From: Chloroflexota bacterium | GTDB lineage: Bacteria > Chloroflexota > Anaerolineae > Anaerolineales > UBA11579 | Reading direction: 5' to 3' | Length of the DNA stretch: 64,000 nucleotides | Assembly (NCBI GenBank): GCA_013112575.1 | Contig: JABFGG010000021.1 | Span: forward strand, 1 to 64,000 | Part shown: one piece after another, positions 32,870 through 41,031 of the stretch | Position numbering within the stretch: the stretch's first letter is position 1 | How the letters are laid out: each line of letters begins with the position of its first letter | Made by a program: the position numbers and the translations under genes | The notes under the pieces: generated by a model | Seen by the model: the letters and a program-made list of their open reading frames with translations, nothing else | Database searches by the model: none | Told to the model about the DNA's origin: nothing

Positions 32870-34309
32870 GTGACCAACCCTGCAACCCGCACAGAAAAAG
32901 ATTCCCTCGGTGATGTCCAGGTCCCTGCCGACGCCCTTTATGGCGCGCAAACCCAGCGTGCTGTGCTCAATTTCCCTGTTTCCGGCCTTAAACCCTGGCG
33001 CGCCTTCATTTGGAGCATAGCCGCCATCAAACGCGCTGCTGCCGATGTCAATGGTGGGCTGGGCTTGCTTGATGCAGATAAGGCGGAAGCGATTGCTAAA
33101 GCGGGGGAAGAGGTAATGGAGGGTAAATGGGATGAAAACTTTGTGGTTGATCCCTTCCAGGCCGGGGCAGGCACCAGCCATAACATGAACACCAACGAGG
33201 TCATGGCCAACCGCGCAACCCAGATCCTTGGCGGTGAGATTGGCAATTACATCGCTCACCCCAACGACCATGTCAACATGGCCCAGTCCACAAATGACAC
33301 CATTCCCACAGCTATTCGTTTGGGCTGCTTGTGGCGGCTGGATGAGTTGCTGGGAGTAGTCACTGGTCTGGCAGATGCCCTGGATGATAAAGCCAAAGAG
33401 TTTGATGATGTCGTCAAATCGGGTCGTACCCATTTGCAGGATGCTGTCCCTGTGCGATTGGGGCAGGAGTTTGGTGGTTACGCTAAAGCGGTGCGCCGCG
33501 ATGGTGAGCGTATCCAGCGCGCCGCTGAGGGTTTGCGCCGTTTAGGCATCGGTGGCACGGCCACCGGTACGGGCTTGAACGCCCATCCTGAATATCACGA
33601 GCGCATGGTCAAGCGACTCGGTGAGATCACGGGCCTGGAACTGCAAACTTCGGATAACTTATTTGAAAGCATGCAATCATTGGCAGACGCGGCTGATTTC
33701 TCAGCATCCATCCGCACGTTGGCGATTACAGTAACGCGCATCGCCAACGACATTCGTCTATTGTCTTCTGGGCCATCCACCGGCCTGGCTGAGATCCAGT
33801 TGCCTGCCGTGCAGCCGGGTTCCAGCATAATGCCCGGCAAGGTCAACCCCGTGCTGGCCGAGATGACCAATCAGGCCATGTTCCACGTGCAGGGTTGTGA
33901 TTTAGCTGTATCCTTGTCGGCGCAGGCGGGACAGCTTGAACTTAATGTGATGATGCCTGTCATCGCCCACAACCTTTTTGAGATGATGCAGGTCATGATT
34001 GGCACTTTGCGGGCCTTTACGGAAAAATGCATTGTGGGTATCACCGCCAACAAAGACAAGGCGGAGGGCTGGCTATCCAGGAACGCCATTGTCGTGACGG
34101 CCCTCAACCCGGTGATCGGTTACCAGGCTGGCGCTGAGATGGTCAAACAGGCCATCAAGGAAGACCGCACGGTTGGCGAAGTTACTGTGGAAAAAGCACA
34201 GGCCGGTGAACTAAAGCACGTTAGCGAAGACCGCCAGGTAAGCCCTGAAGAGATCGAAGCGGCCCTCAGCGACCTGCGTAAACTGACCGAGGGTGGCATC
34301 ATTAAATAA
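32870..34309 (+). CDS. fumC: Class II fumarate hydratase
   Basis: A 479-residue class II fumarase, the cluster-free and oxygen-stable type. The superfamily signature GSSIMPGKVNP is present, along with TSHNMNTNEV, the FumC-specific HPNDHVNMAQSTNDT segment and SGRTHLQDA. It converts fumarate to L-malate in the citric acid cycle. The GTG at 32870 was chosen because GGAGG lies eight bases upstream; a TTG at 32855 is the first codon of the frame. It follows the class I pair directly but has its own transcription signals, since a terminator lies between. Aspartase is excluded by the closer match to fumarase residues. Confidence 0.92.
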   Translation: MTNPATRTEKDSLGDVQVPADALYGAQTQRAVLNFPVSGLKPWRAFIWSIAAIKRAAADVNGGLGLLDADKAEAIAKAGEEVMEGKWDENFVVDPFQAGAGTSHNMNTNEVMANRATQILGGEIGNYIAHPNDHVNMAQSTNDTIPTAIRLGCLWRLDELLGVVTGLADALDDKAKEFDDVVKSGRTHLQDAVPVRLGQEFGGYAKAVRRDGERIQRAAEGLRRLGIGGTATGTGLNAHPEYHERMVKRLGEITGLELQTSDNLFESMQSLADAADFSASIRTLAITVTRIANDIRLLSSGPSTGLAEIQLPAVQPGSSIMPGKVNPVLAEMTNQAMFHVQGCDLAVSLSAQAGQLELNVMMPVIAHNLFEMMQVMIGTLRAFTEKCIVGITANKDKAEGWLSRNAIVVTALNPVIGYQAGAEMVKQAIKEDRTVGEVTVEKAQAGELKHVSEDRQVSPEEIEAALSDLRKLTEGGIIK

Positions 34310-34330
34310 AACCCATTCTTACACCTTTGT

Positions 34331-34370
34331 AGGGCGAATGTCTGAAGCTGTTACGACATTCGCCCTTTTC
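34331..34370 (+). terminator. Terminator after fumC, related to REP palindromes
   Basis: AGGGCGAATGTC (34331-34342) pairs perfectly with GACATTCGCCCT (34355-34366), 12-base loop, followed by TTTTC. Its GTAGGGCGA start resembles the REP-like palindromes at 11435, 12919 and 13427. Confidence 0.85.
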
Positions 34371-34373
34371 TTT

Positions 34374-34382
34374 TGCTATAAT
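34374..34382 (+). promoter_or_regulatory. Extended -10 promoter, near-leaderless
   Basis: TGCTATAAT, with the ATG of the next gene nine bases after the box (34391). The transcript would start at or within a few bases of the start codon. Confidence 0.6.
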
Positions 34383-34390
34383 TCTAGCTA

Positions 34391-35008
34391 ATGAGCGACG
34401 AATTCTTTTATCCAAACGTGTGGGGCCTCAGCATTTTGTTGGCGCTTGAAGAGATCCTCGGCAAGAATGGCGTGTCTGCCGCCCTGAACCTGGCCGGCTT
34501 AACGCATTACGTAAACAACTACCCCCCGGATAACATCAAAAAAGAATTTCCTTTTGAGGCTGTGTCCAAGCTGCAACAGGCCTTGTGGGATATGAACGGC
34601 TCGCGCGGCGCGCAGGTCTTAGCCGTGCGCAGCGGCGAATCGACCTTTACCTATTCTCTTGAGAAGTTTGGCAAGGTGCAACAGGCTGCGGCCGCAGCTA
34701 TGAAAGTCGGCACCAAGCACATGCGTATCAAGGCGGGTTTGCTTTTCTTTGCCAAATTCTTCAACGCCGTCAGCGACCAGCAGGTGCGCGTGGATGAGGA
34801 TGACACCCACTGGCTGTGGGTCATCGAACGCTGCCCTATGTGCTGGCAGCGCACAACGGATGAACCGGTTTGCCTGCTGGGCGTGGGTGTGCTTAATGCT
34901 GCTACCAAATGGGCCACCAGTGGCGACCAGTTCCGCATCAAGGCTGTACAGTGTATCGGCATGGGGGCTGAAGAAGGCATCATCAAGATCGAAAAGCCGA
35001 GTGGCTGA
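34391..35008 (+). CDS. V4R-like domain protein
   Basis: A 205-residue protein resembling the V4R (4-vinyl reductase-like) ligand-binding domain. The C-terminal half carries ERCPMCWQ and a downstream Cys, then WATSGDQFRIKAVQCIGMG, like the Cys-containing end of V4R proteins. The N-terminal half is helical and includes GLSILLALEEILGKNG and GLTHYVNNYPPDN. Such domains bind small hydrophobic ligands or metals. It has no DNA-binding part, so it is not an obvious regulator. The next gene overlaps its stop by eight bases. No chlorophyll genes lie nearby, so a pigment role is unlikely. Confidence 0.6.
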   Translation: MSDEFFYPNVWGLSILLALEEILGKNGVSAALNLAGLTHYVNNYPPDNIKKEFPFEAVSKLQQALWDMNGSRGAQVLAVRSGESTFTYSLEKFGKVQQAAAAAMKVGTKHMRIKAGLLFFAKFFNAVSDQQVRVDEDDTHWLWVIERCPMCWQRTTDEPVCLLGVGVLNAATKWATSGDQFRIKAVQCIGMGAEEGIIKIEKPSG

Positions 35009-35270
35009 TCCCACCCCGATAAAACAAGTACGTAACATAGGTCCTAAAACCGCCGAATGGCTTGAAGCCATTGGTATATTTACTTTCGAAGACCTCGAAC
35101 GCCTGGGTGCCATTGAGGCTTATAAACTTTTGGTAGAACGTTACCCACACAAAGTTTCGATGAACGCCTTATGGGGTTTGCAAGGAGCGTTGATAGGTAT
35201 ACCCTGGAACGAAATCTCTCCTGTGGTGAAAGATAAATTGAAGGCTGAGTTAGAAGAATCCGGTTCGTAG
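35001..35270 (+). CDS. TfoX C-terminal-domain protein
   Basis: An 89-residue protein consisting of the TfoX/Sxy C-terminal domain, a helix-hairpin-helix-like fold: IKQVRNIGPKTAEWLEAIGI followed by TFEDLERLGAIEAY and MNALWGLQGALIG. Stand-alone versions are common and their role is not defined. The start is a GTG at 35001 inside the end of the V4R-like gene, in a different frame, so translation is probably coupled. A separate TfoX N-terminal-like protein is encoded at 43046, so both halves exist in the region as distinct genes. Confidence 0.75.
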   Translation: MADPTPIKQVRNIGPKTAEWLEAIGIFTFEDLERLGAIEAYKLLVERYPHKVSMNALWGLQGALIGIPWNEISPVVKDKLKAELEESGS

Positions 35271-35294
35271 AGGCAACGCATGCGTTGCTCCTAC
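35267..35294. repeat. Palindromic repeat, relative of the REP family
   Basis: GTAGAGGCAACGCA is followed by TGCGTTGCTCCTAC, a 28-base near-perfect palindrome overlapping the stop codon of the preceding gene. Confidence 0.6.
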
Positions 35295-35316
35295 TGTGTA
35301 CGATGAAAGGTTTAAT

Positions 35317-35826
35317 ATGATCTCAGAAGTTGAACAATATCTAACCATGATCGAAGACCTGCGCGCCCAGATCGCAGATCAGGTGCGTGACATGTCTGCC
35401 GAAGCCCTAAATTGGAAACCCATCGAAGGAGAAGGCGAGCGTGCAACTAATTCGTTGGCAGTGCTGGCTGTGCACGTAGCAGGCGCAGAGCATTTCTGGA
35501 TCGGTGAGTTCGTAGGCAAACTGCCGCCCACCCGCGACCGTGATGCGGAATTCAGGACGGTGGTGGATTCGCCCCAGCCGTGCCTGGATGCTTTGGAGGC
35601 TGTGGGCATCGAGACACGCGAAATCCTGAGCAAGCTCACTCCAGAAGAACTGGATGAAGTACGGGAAGTGAGAGGCAAGCAAGTGGCAGTGCGCTGGGGC
35701 ATCCTGCACGTTATCGACCATACGGCCTTGCATTTAGGGCATATGCAAATCACTTATCAACTGTGGAATGAAGGTAAGGCCAATCCCATGCCACGCTGGT
35801 TCGAGCGGGTGGGGGCTGGTAAATAG
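35317..35826 (+). CDS. DinB-family protein
   Basis: A 169-residue four-helix protein of the DinB/YfiT-like superfamily. The metal-binding histidines are visible as VHVAGAEHFWIGE near residues 45-57 and HVIDHTALHLGHMQI near 130-144. Some members are thiol-dependent transferases using mycothiol or bacillithiol; others have no known activity. Length is typical. The ATG at 35317 has GAAAGG upstream and was preferred to a GTG at 35296. It is monocistronic and follows a palindromic repeat. No thiol biosynthesis genes are nearby. Confidence 0.8.
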   Translation: MISEVEQYLTMIEDLRAQIADQVRDMSAEALNWKPIEGEGERATNSLAVLAVHVAGAEHFWIGEFVGKLPPTRDRDAEFRTVVDSPQPCLDALEAVGIETREILSKLTPEELDEVREVRGKQVAVRWGILHVIDHTALHLGHMQITYQLWNEGKANPMPRWFERVGAGK

Positions 35827-36037
35827 TAATTACTCACGCTAAGAACGCCAAGTTCGCAAAGCTATTCCGGATTCCCTAATCTCGAATCTCTATTCTTATT
35901 TTCCTCTGTGTCTCTGTGGTTAAATCTTTTTCACAAAAATTCGTGTAATTAATCCATTGGTGTCATTCGTGATTAACTCCTCACCTCAGTAATAAAGCTC
36001 CTTGACGCAAACGCATTTCCCCTTTAGGCTTTAGTCC
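35827..36037. repeat. Intergenic dispersed repeat cluster
   Basis: There is no gene. Phrases such as ACGCTAAGAACGCCAAGTT, CTCTGTGTCTCTGTGGTTAA and GTGTCATTCGTGATTAACTC are familiar dispersed intergenic repeats. The last also resembles sequence at 11536-11570. Confidence 0.5.
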
Positions 36038-37786
36038 ATGCCCATACAAATCCTGCCGGATGAAGTTGCCTCCCAGATCGCTGCCGGGGAAGTGGTTGAA
36101 CGCCCTGCCTCTGTGGTCAAAGAACTGGTCGAGAACAGCCTGGATGCTGGGGCCAGCTATATTTCTATCACGATTGAAGGGGCCGGCCAAAAGCTCATTG
36201 AGGTGGCCGACGACGGCGTTGGCATCTCCCCTGACCAGTTGGAGCTGGCCCTCTCCCGGCATGCCACCAGCAAACTACACAATGCCGCTGACTTGCAGCA
36301 TATCGCCACACTCGGTTTTCGCGGCGAAGCTTTGGCTTCAATAGCTTCCGTTTCGCGTTTCAGCATTGTTTCGCGCCCCAAAGATTCGGAAGCCGGTGCC
36401 CAGTTGCAAGTGGATGGTGGCGAGGCGGGAACTTTAGAGCCAATCGGTGCTCCTGCGGGTACTGTCGTGCGCGTCGAAGACCTTTTCTACAATGTGCCTG
36501 CTCGCCGTAAGTTCCTCAAAAAAGATGCCACCGAACGCCGCCAGATTGATGCATTGGTGACACGTTATGCCCTAGCCTATCCCAATGTGCGTTTCCAATT
36601 GCGCCAGGAAAACCGCAGTAGTTTACAGACCAGCGGCAACGGCGATGCCCGTGAAGTGCTGGCCGCTCTTTACGGGGCTGATATCGCCCGCCAGATGCTG
36701 GAAGTCAACGCGGATTACGATGAAGTCAAGCTCACTGGTTTTATAAGTCCCACGGGTGTGACGCGCGGCAACCGCCGTGAGATCACCTTTTTTGTTAATG
36801 GCCGCTGGGTACAGGACTATACATTGACTGCGGCCCTAGTGCAGGCCTACCACACCATGCTGATGGTCGGGCGTTATCCTGTGGCTGTAGTCTTCTTGCA
36901 GGTTGACCCCGAATTGGTAGATGTCAACGTGCATCCGGCCAAATCAGAGGTGCGTTTCCAGCAGCGCGACCAGATCTTCAGCAGCGTGCAGCGTGCTACC
37001 CGGCGTGCTTTGCTGGCTTACACGCCAGTGCCCACCATGGACTTTAACGCCCAAACACGCTGGACACCTGCCGAGCCTCAAACCTACCAGCAACGCACTG
37101 TTGGCCCCGCCTGGGATATGGCAGGTGAGGCATCTGGTGAAGAACAGGACCAAGAAGAAACGACTGAAACCCAAACACCTCTGCCGCGCAGTGATGTACC
37201 TTTATTACGATTGGTGGGGCAGGTGGGCAGTGCTTATCTGGTGGCGGAAGGACCTGACGGCTTGTACCTGATCGACCAGCATGCCGCTCACGAACGTGTG
37301 CTCTTCGAGCGTTTCATGCAGCAGCTTAAAGAACAGGTCAACGCCATCCCCTCACAGGCATTGCTGGAGCCGGTGACTGTAGAACTATCCTCTCAGGAAA
37401 CACGCTTGCTTGAAGACCAACTCAGTGTGATGCAATCTCTGGGCTTTGGGGTTGAACCATTTGGGCCTGACACCTTCATCTTGCGGGCTATGCCTGCCTT
37501 GTTATTAGGCAGCGATCCAATGGAAGCTTTGCGTGTGGTGATCGAGGATTTTGAAGAAGATGAAACTCCTCTGCAAGATCAAATAGAAGCAAAAGTCATC
37601 GCGCGTGTATGCAAACGTGCTGCCGTCAAAGCCGGTCAAAATCTTTCCCAAGAAGAACAGCGCGCCTTGCTGCGCGACCTGGAAAACAGCAAGTCGCCGC
37701 GTACCTGCCCACATGGCAGACCGACCATGATCCACTTGTCTATTGATTTACTAGAAGGGCAATTTGGGCGGAAGGGTGCGCGTTAG
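36038..37786 (+). CDS. mutL: DNA mismatch repair protein MutL
   Basis: A 582-residue MutL. The N-terminal GHKL ATPase is complete: VERPASVVKELVENSLDAGA with the catalytic Glu, DDGVGI, ATSKL and GFRGEALASI. The C-terminal dimerisation domain carries DQHAAHERVLFE, matching the DQHAx2Ex4E endonuclease motif, and a later CPHGRPT, so it should be a nicking MutL. It couples MutS mismatch recognition to strand removal. No mutS lies in this window. The gene is alone and overlaps the converging kinase gene by four bases at their 3' ends. The ATG at 36038 lacks a clear ribosome site. Confidence 0.95.
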   Translation: MPIQILPDEVASQIAAGEVVERPASVVKELVENSLDAGASYISITIEGAGQKLIEVADDGVGISPDQLELALSRHATSKLHNAADLQHIATLGFRGEALASIASVSRFSIVSRPKDSEAGAQLQVDGGEAGTLEPIGAPAGTVVRVEDLFYNVPARRKFLKKDATERRQIDALVTRYALAYPNVRFQLRQENRSSLQTSGNGDAREVLAALYGADIARQMLEVNADYDEVKLTGFISPTGVTRGNRREITFFVNGRWVQDYTLTAALVQAYHTMLMVGRYPVAVVFLQVDPELVDVNVHPAKSEVRFQQRDQIFSSVQRATRRALLAYTPVPTMDFNAQTRWTPAEPQTYQQRTVGPAWDMAGEASGEEQDQEETTETQTPLPRSDVPLLRLVGQVGSAYLVAEGPDGLYLIDQHAAHERVLFERFMQQLKEQVNAIPSQALLEPVTVELSSQETRLLEDQLSVMQSLGFGVEPFGPDTFILRAMPALLLGSDPMEALRVVIEDFEEDETPLQDQIEAKVIARVCKRAAVKAGQNLSQEEQRALLRDLENSKSPRTCPHGRPTMIHLSIDLLEGQFGRKGAR

Positions 37787-38973
37787 CCACTGACCGGTAG
37801 GCTGACTGTCACTAGCGTACCTACGCTGACTTCGCTGTCCAGTTCGATCTGGCCCCCGTGAGCTTCCACGATCTTTTTACAGATAGATAGACCGAGGCCC
37901 GTACCTGTGGCATGTTGGTCGGAACCCGGCACACGATAGAACTTCTGAAAGAGCTCGCGGCGGTGTTCGGGCAATATGCCATGCCCAGTGTCTCGTATCT
38001 GGATGTTGATCGTCTTACCGTCAACCTGTGAACTGATGTGGATCGTCCCGCTGGGGCGGTTGTATTTAATGGCATTGCTGATCAGGTTCAGCAGGACTTG
38101 CTTGAGTTTGTCATAGTCCCCCTGCACCTTCGGCAGGCTGTCAGGCAGGTCTAGACCGACTTGTATGTTGCGTTCTTCAAGGCGGCTTTGCATCGTGTTG
38201 ACGGCTTCTTTGAGCAGCACAACCAGATCTATTTCCTCAACCCGGAATTGGTAACGCCCCGATTCCAGACGGGCGATATCCAGGAAGGCCGTGGTCATCT
38301 CAGATAAGCGCTGTGTTTCTTTGAAGATGGTTTCAGCCATCTGCATGCGTTGCTCTTCGGAGATCTCCGGGCGCATGGACAGGTGGGCAGCAGTATTTAA
38401 TGATGCCAACGGTGTGCGCAATTCATGTACCAGCTCGGCAATCAGGTCGGATTGCTGGAAGAGGCGTGCATTAACAATCGCAATGGCTGCCTGGGAACCC
38501 AATGCGCTGAGTACTTCCTGGTCTTCCTGGGTGAACTCGCCGACCTGTTTGTTGATCGCTTCTAGCACACCAATGACCTTGTCCTGCGTGATCATAGGGA
38601 TACCCAGTAAGGAGATCGTCTTCACCTCTGTAGTTTCCCCGACCTCCCCAAAATGTTGCGGTTCATCACTGACATTGGAGATGCGTTCTGCGCGCCGCTC
38701 ACGTACGATCTTTCCGGCGATGCTGCCGTCTACCGGCACGATCAAGCCACGCATCAAGCCGCTGTCCATATTGGTGGCTGCCTGGAAATACAGTTCTTCG
38801 TTGTTCTCGTCGTAGAGCAAGATCGAGGCTTCCTGCGCCCCGGTCAAGTCTGCAGCAGTGTGCACAATGCGGTTAAGCAACACGTCCAGGTCAAGGGTCG
38901 AAGAGAGGTTCCCGGCGACTTCGATCAGGCGCAGGAAACGCGCCGGGCGAGTGATTGGGTCGAGGTTAGACAT
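37783..38973 (-). CDS. GAF-domain sensor histidine kinase
   Basis: A 396-residue soluble histidine kinase. A GAF domain covers about residues 15-165. The dimerisation domain follows with the phospho-acceptor His in LVHELRTPLASL, then the ATPase domain with its N-box (NLISNAIKYNRPSG), G1 (DTGHGILPE) and G2 (GTGLGLSICKKIVEAHGG). No membrane segment is present, so it senses a cytoplasmic signal. The ATG at 38973 lies inside the end of the sirtuin gene (8-base overlap); a longer frame from 39045 was rejected because it runs through that gene. The operon order is response regulator-ParA fusion, sirtuin, kinase, so it may phosphorylate the receiver of that fusion. Confidence 0.88.
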   Translation of the reverse strand: MSNLDPITRPARFLRLIEVAGNLSSTLDLDVLLNRIVHTAADLTGAQEASILLYDENNEELYFQAATNMDSGLMRGLIVPVDGSIAGKIVRERRAERISNVSDEPQHFGEVGETTEVKTISLLGIPMITQDKVIGVLEAINKQVGEFTQEDQEVLSALGSQAAIAIVNARLFQQSDLIAELVHELRTPLASLNTAAHLSMRPEISEEQRMQMAETIFKETQRLSEMTTAFLDIARLESGRYQFRVEEIDLVVLLKEAVNTMQSRLEERNIQVGLDLPDSLPKVQGDYDKLKQVLLNLISNAIKYNRPSGTIHISSQVDGKTINIQIRDTGHGILPEHRRELFQKFYRVPGSDQHATGTGLGLSICKKIVEAHGGQIELDSEVSVGTLVTVSLPVSG

Positions 38974-39742
38974 TTGCAACGCTTTCCAGAATAGCAGGGA
39001 GAACTTCGGCAACGTCGGTGCGTAGTACTGCATCTGCACGCTCATCGAGGTAAGTAGCTGCGTTGTTTATGATGATCAAACTTGCTCCATTCTCCAGGCT
39101 GCGCATGGGTAAACCTGCAACAGGCATAACTTCCAATGATGAACCAACTACTAATATTACATCAGCTTTGCGGGCGTGTGCCTCTGCCTTTTGAAACGTT
39201 TTTACGGGCAATTGTTCTCCCAATAAAATGGCATCCGGTTTGAGTACGTGCCCACAATCCCGGCAATGAGGGATTTCTCCATCTCGCACGTAGCTCTCCA
39301 AAAATTCGTTTACATTATAGGTTACATAACAACTCACGCAGGTTAGCGTGGATACAGTCCCATGCACTTCGTGGACACGTTTGGAGCCAGCTTTTTGATG
39401 CAAGCCATCGATGTTTTGGGTGATGATGGCTTTGATGGAGCCAGAGCTTTCCAGCTTCGCCAGGGTGATGTGAGCTGCATTGGGTTCCGCCTGTGTGATA
39501 CGTTCTGCCATCGGCTGAAACCAATTGTAAAAGCCTTCCGGCGAATGGCGGAAACTGATTAATGAAGCCACTTCCCAGGGGTCATGATGGTGCCAAAGAC
39601 CATCATCTTCTGAGCGGAAATCAGGGATGCCGGAAGGGGTTGAAATGCCTGCGCCGGATAGCACGATTGCATGTTTCCCTTGCTGGATGATCTCGGCAGC
39701 CAGATTGATATTTTCTTGTTCGGTAATTGCCTGGGATGTCAC
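38966..39742 (-). CDS. NAD-dependent protein deacylase (sirtuin)
   Basis: A 258-residue Sir2-family enzyme that removes acyl groups from lysine using NAD. Motifs are complete: GAGISTPSGIPDFRS, TQNIDGLH, the catalytic His in VHEVHGT, two zinc Cys pairs (CVSC, CRDC) and VVGSSLEVMPVAGL. The size is that of bacterial CobB. The ATG at 39742 overlaps the stop of the response regulator-ParA gene by four bases and its 3' end overlaps the kinase start. It is thus embedded in a signalling operon, an unusual place for a sirtuin. The arrangement suggests acetylation control of a partner, which is inference. Confidence 0.92.
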   Translation of the reverse strand: MTSQAITEQENINLAAEIIQQGKHAIVLSGAGISTPSGIPDFRSEDDGLWHHHDPWEVASLISFRHSPEGFYNWFQPMAERITQAEPNAAHITLAKLESSGSIKAIITQNIDGLHQKAGSKRVHEVHGTVSTLTCVSCYVTYNVNEFLESYVRDGEIPHCRDCGHVLKPDAILLGEQLPVKTFQKAEAHARKADVILVVGSSLEVMPVAGLPMRSLENGASLIIINNAATYLDERADAVLRTDVAEVLPAILESVANV

Positions 39743-40908
39743 GATGGCGTGGCTTCAGCCTCACGCGCGAAAGTATCCGCTAATTTGTTGAATTGCTGAG
39801 CAGTGAGACTATCGGCCTGTTGGTTGATCATGGCCACGTGCCGCGCTGCAGCCTGGTATGCCAATTCGGGGGCTGGCGTGAAAACTCCCGCCAGGGGGAT
39901 ACGTACAGCTTCTTCCACCTTGGCGCTGGGTAGGGTGATCTCCAAACGGCTGCGGTTGATAAGGACGGGCCTGATCTTGTCTTTTTCAACCCCTAAGGTT
40001 TCCAGACCTTCCAGTAGTAACTGTGTCTTTTGCAAAGTTAAACGACGGGGGTCAACCACTACGATGATCTCATCGCACATAGGGATCAACTTGCGGTTGC
40101 TCAGTGTTAATCCGGTACCCATATCCAATATCGTGTAAGGGGCTAGCCGTGACAGATGGCCTGCCATGGCTTGTAACTGTTCCCAGGAATTGCTTAAATC
40201 TTCATCCATAGGCAATGCAGAGGAAACCATCAGCAGGATGCCTGATCCGTGGGCGATCAGTTCGTCCTCTACGTCTTTCAGGCCGATCTCCTGAGGGGGA
40301 CGTTTCAGCAAATTAATCTGTCCGTCCGACTCGGAGTATCCTAAGTAGAAGCCAATGTCCCCTTTGCCAGGGCGTGTCTCTGCCACGATCACATATTCAT
40401 CGGTGCGCTGGTGAAGACTAATGCCGAGGTTGATAGCCAGGGTAGAAACACCAAGGCCGCCTTTAGCGGAGAGGATGCCGATTACGTGACCCGGCTTGAG
40501 ATGTTCGGCTGTATCTTCGAGGTTCAGCGAACCCGTCTTGGGACGGTTGAGGATCGTTTTGACACGGGCAATCAATTCGGCAGGATGTGTGGGTTTTGTC
40601 AAGTAGTCATCTGCCCCAGCTTCAAAGCCTTCGACTTTATCATCCACCTGGGCCTTAGCTGTGAACAAGACGATTGGGATAAAGGCCGTATTGTCCATCA
40701 TACGCAGGCGGCGCGTGACTTCATAGCCATCCATACCCGGCATCATTACGTCGAGCAGGATCAGGTCTGGCGTTTCGTTTTGGGCGATTTCCAGGGCTTT
40801 AACGCCGTTGTTGGCGGCCAAGATCTGAAAACCCTGGCGTTCCAGCATCGTACCAACGAGTTGTAGGGTGTCGATATCGTCATCTACAATGAGGATTTTG
40901 CCGGACAT
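39739..40908 (-). CDS. Response regulator fused to ParA/CpaE-like ATPase
   Basis: A 389-residue protein. Residues 1-125 form a canonical receiver: VDDDID, phospho-acceptor Asp in LILLDVMMPGMDGYE, Thr in LFTAKAQ and Lys in YLTKPTHP. Residues 140-375 form a MinD/ParA-type ATPase with the deviant P-loop SAKGGLGVSTLA. The ATPase part resembles CpaE, a localisation factor in Tad pilus systems. A second such fusion is at 53345. It is the first gene of the operon with the sirtuin and kinase and has a strong promoter at 40949-40977. The partner could be pilus assembly or another polar complex; no pilus genes are adjacent. Confidence 0.85.
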   Translation of the reverse strand: MSGKILIVDDDIDTLQLVGTMLERQGFQILAANNGVKALEIAQNETPDLILLDVMMPGMDGYEVTRRLRMMDNTAFIPIVLFTAKAQVDDKVEGFEAGADDYLTKPTHPAELIARVKTILNRPKTGSLNLEDTAEHLKPGHVIGILSAKGGLGVSTLAINLGISLHQRTDEYVIVAETRPGKGDIGFYLGYSESDGQINLLKRPPQEIGLKDVEDELIAHGSGILLMVSSALPMDEDLSNSWEQLQAMAGHLSRLAPYTILDMGTGLTLSNRKLIPMCDEIIVVVDPRRLTLQKTQLLLEGLETLGVEKDKIRPVLINRSRLEITLPSAKVEEAVRIPLAGVFTPAPELAYQAAARHVAMINQQADSLTAQQFNKLADTFAREAEATPS

Positions 40909-40948
40909 TGAGGGGCTCCTGATGGATACAGCATTGTCTAATTAATCC

Positions 40949-40977
40949 AGTCTAGCATAAAGCCAATAATGCGACAA
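40949..40977 (-). promoter_or_regulatory. Promoter of response regulator/sirtuin/kinase operon
   Basis: On the minus strand, TTGTCG (40977-40972), 17-base spacer and extended TGC-TAGACT (-10 at 40954-40949). The -10 hexamer is identical to that of the mini-gene promoter at 11187. Confidence 0.65.
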
Positions 40978-41014
40978 GGGCGGCCCTCTTAGAGCGAATT
41001 CCTTGCGGTCAGAA

Positions 41015-41023
41015 TGCTATAAT
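41015..41023 (+). promoter_or_regulatory. Extended -10 promoter of tilS, near-leaderless
   Basis: TGCTATAAT lies with the ATG nine bases after the box, exactly the spacing seen at 34374-34391. Confidence 0.6.
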
Positions 41024-41031
41024 CGCCGTAA

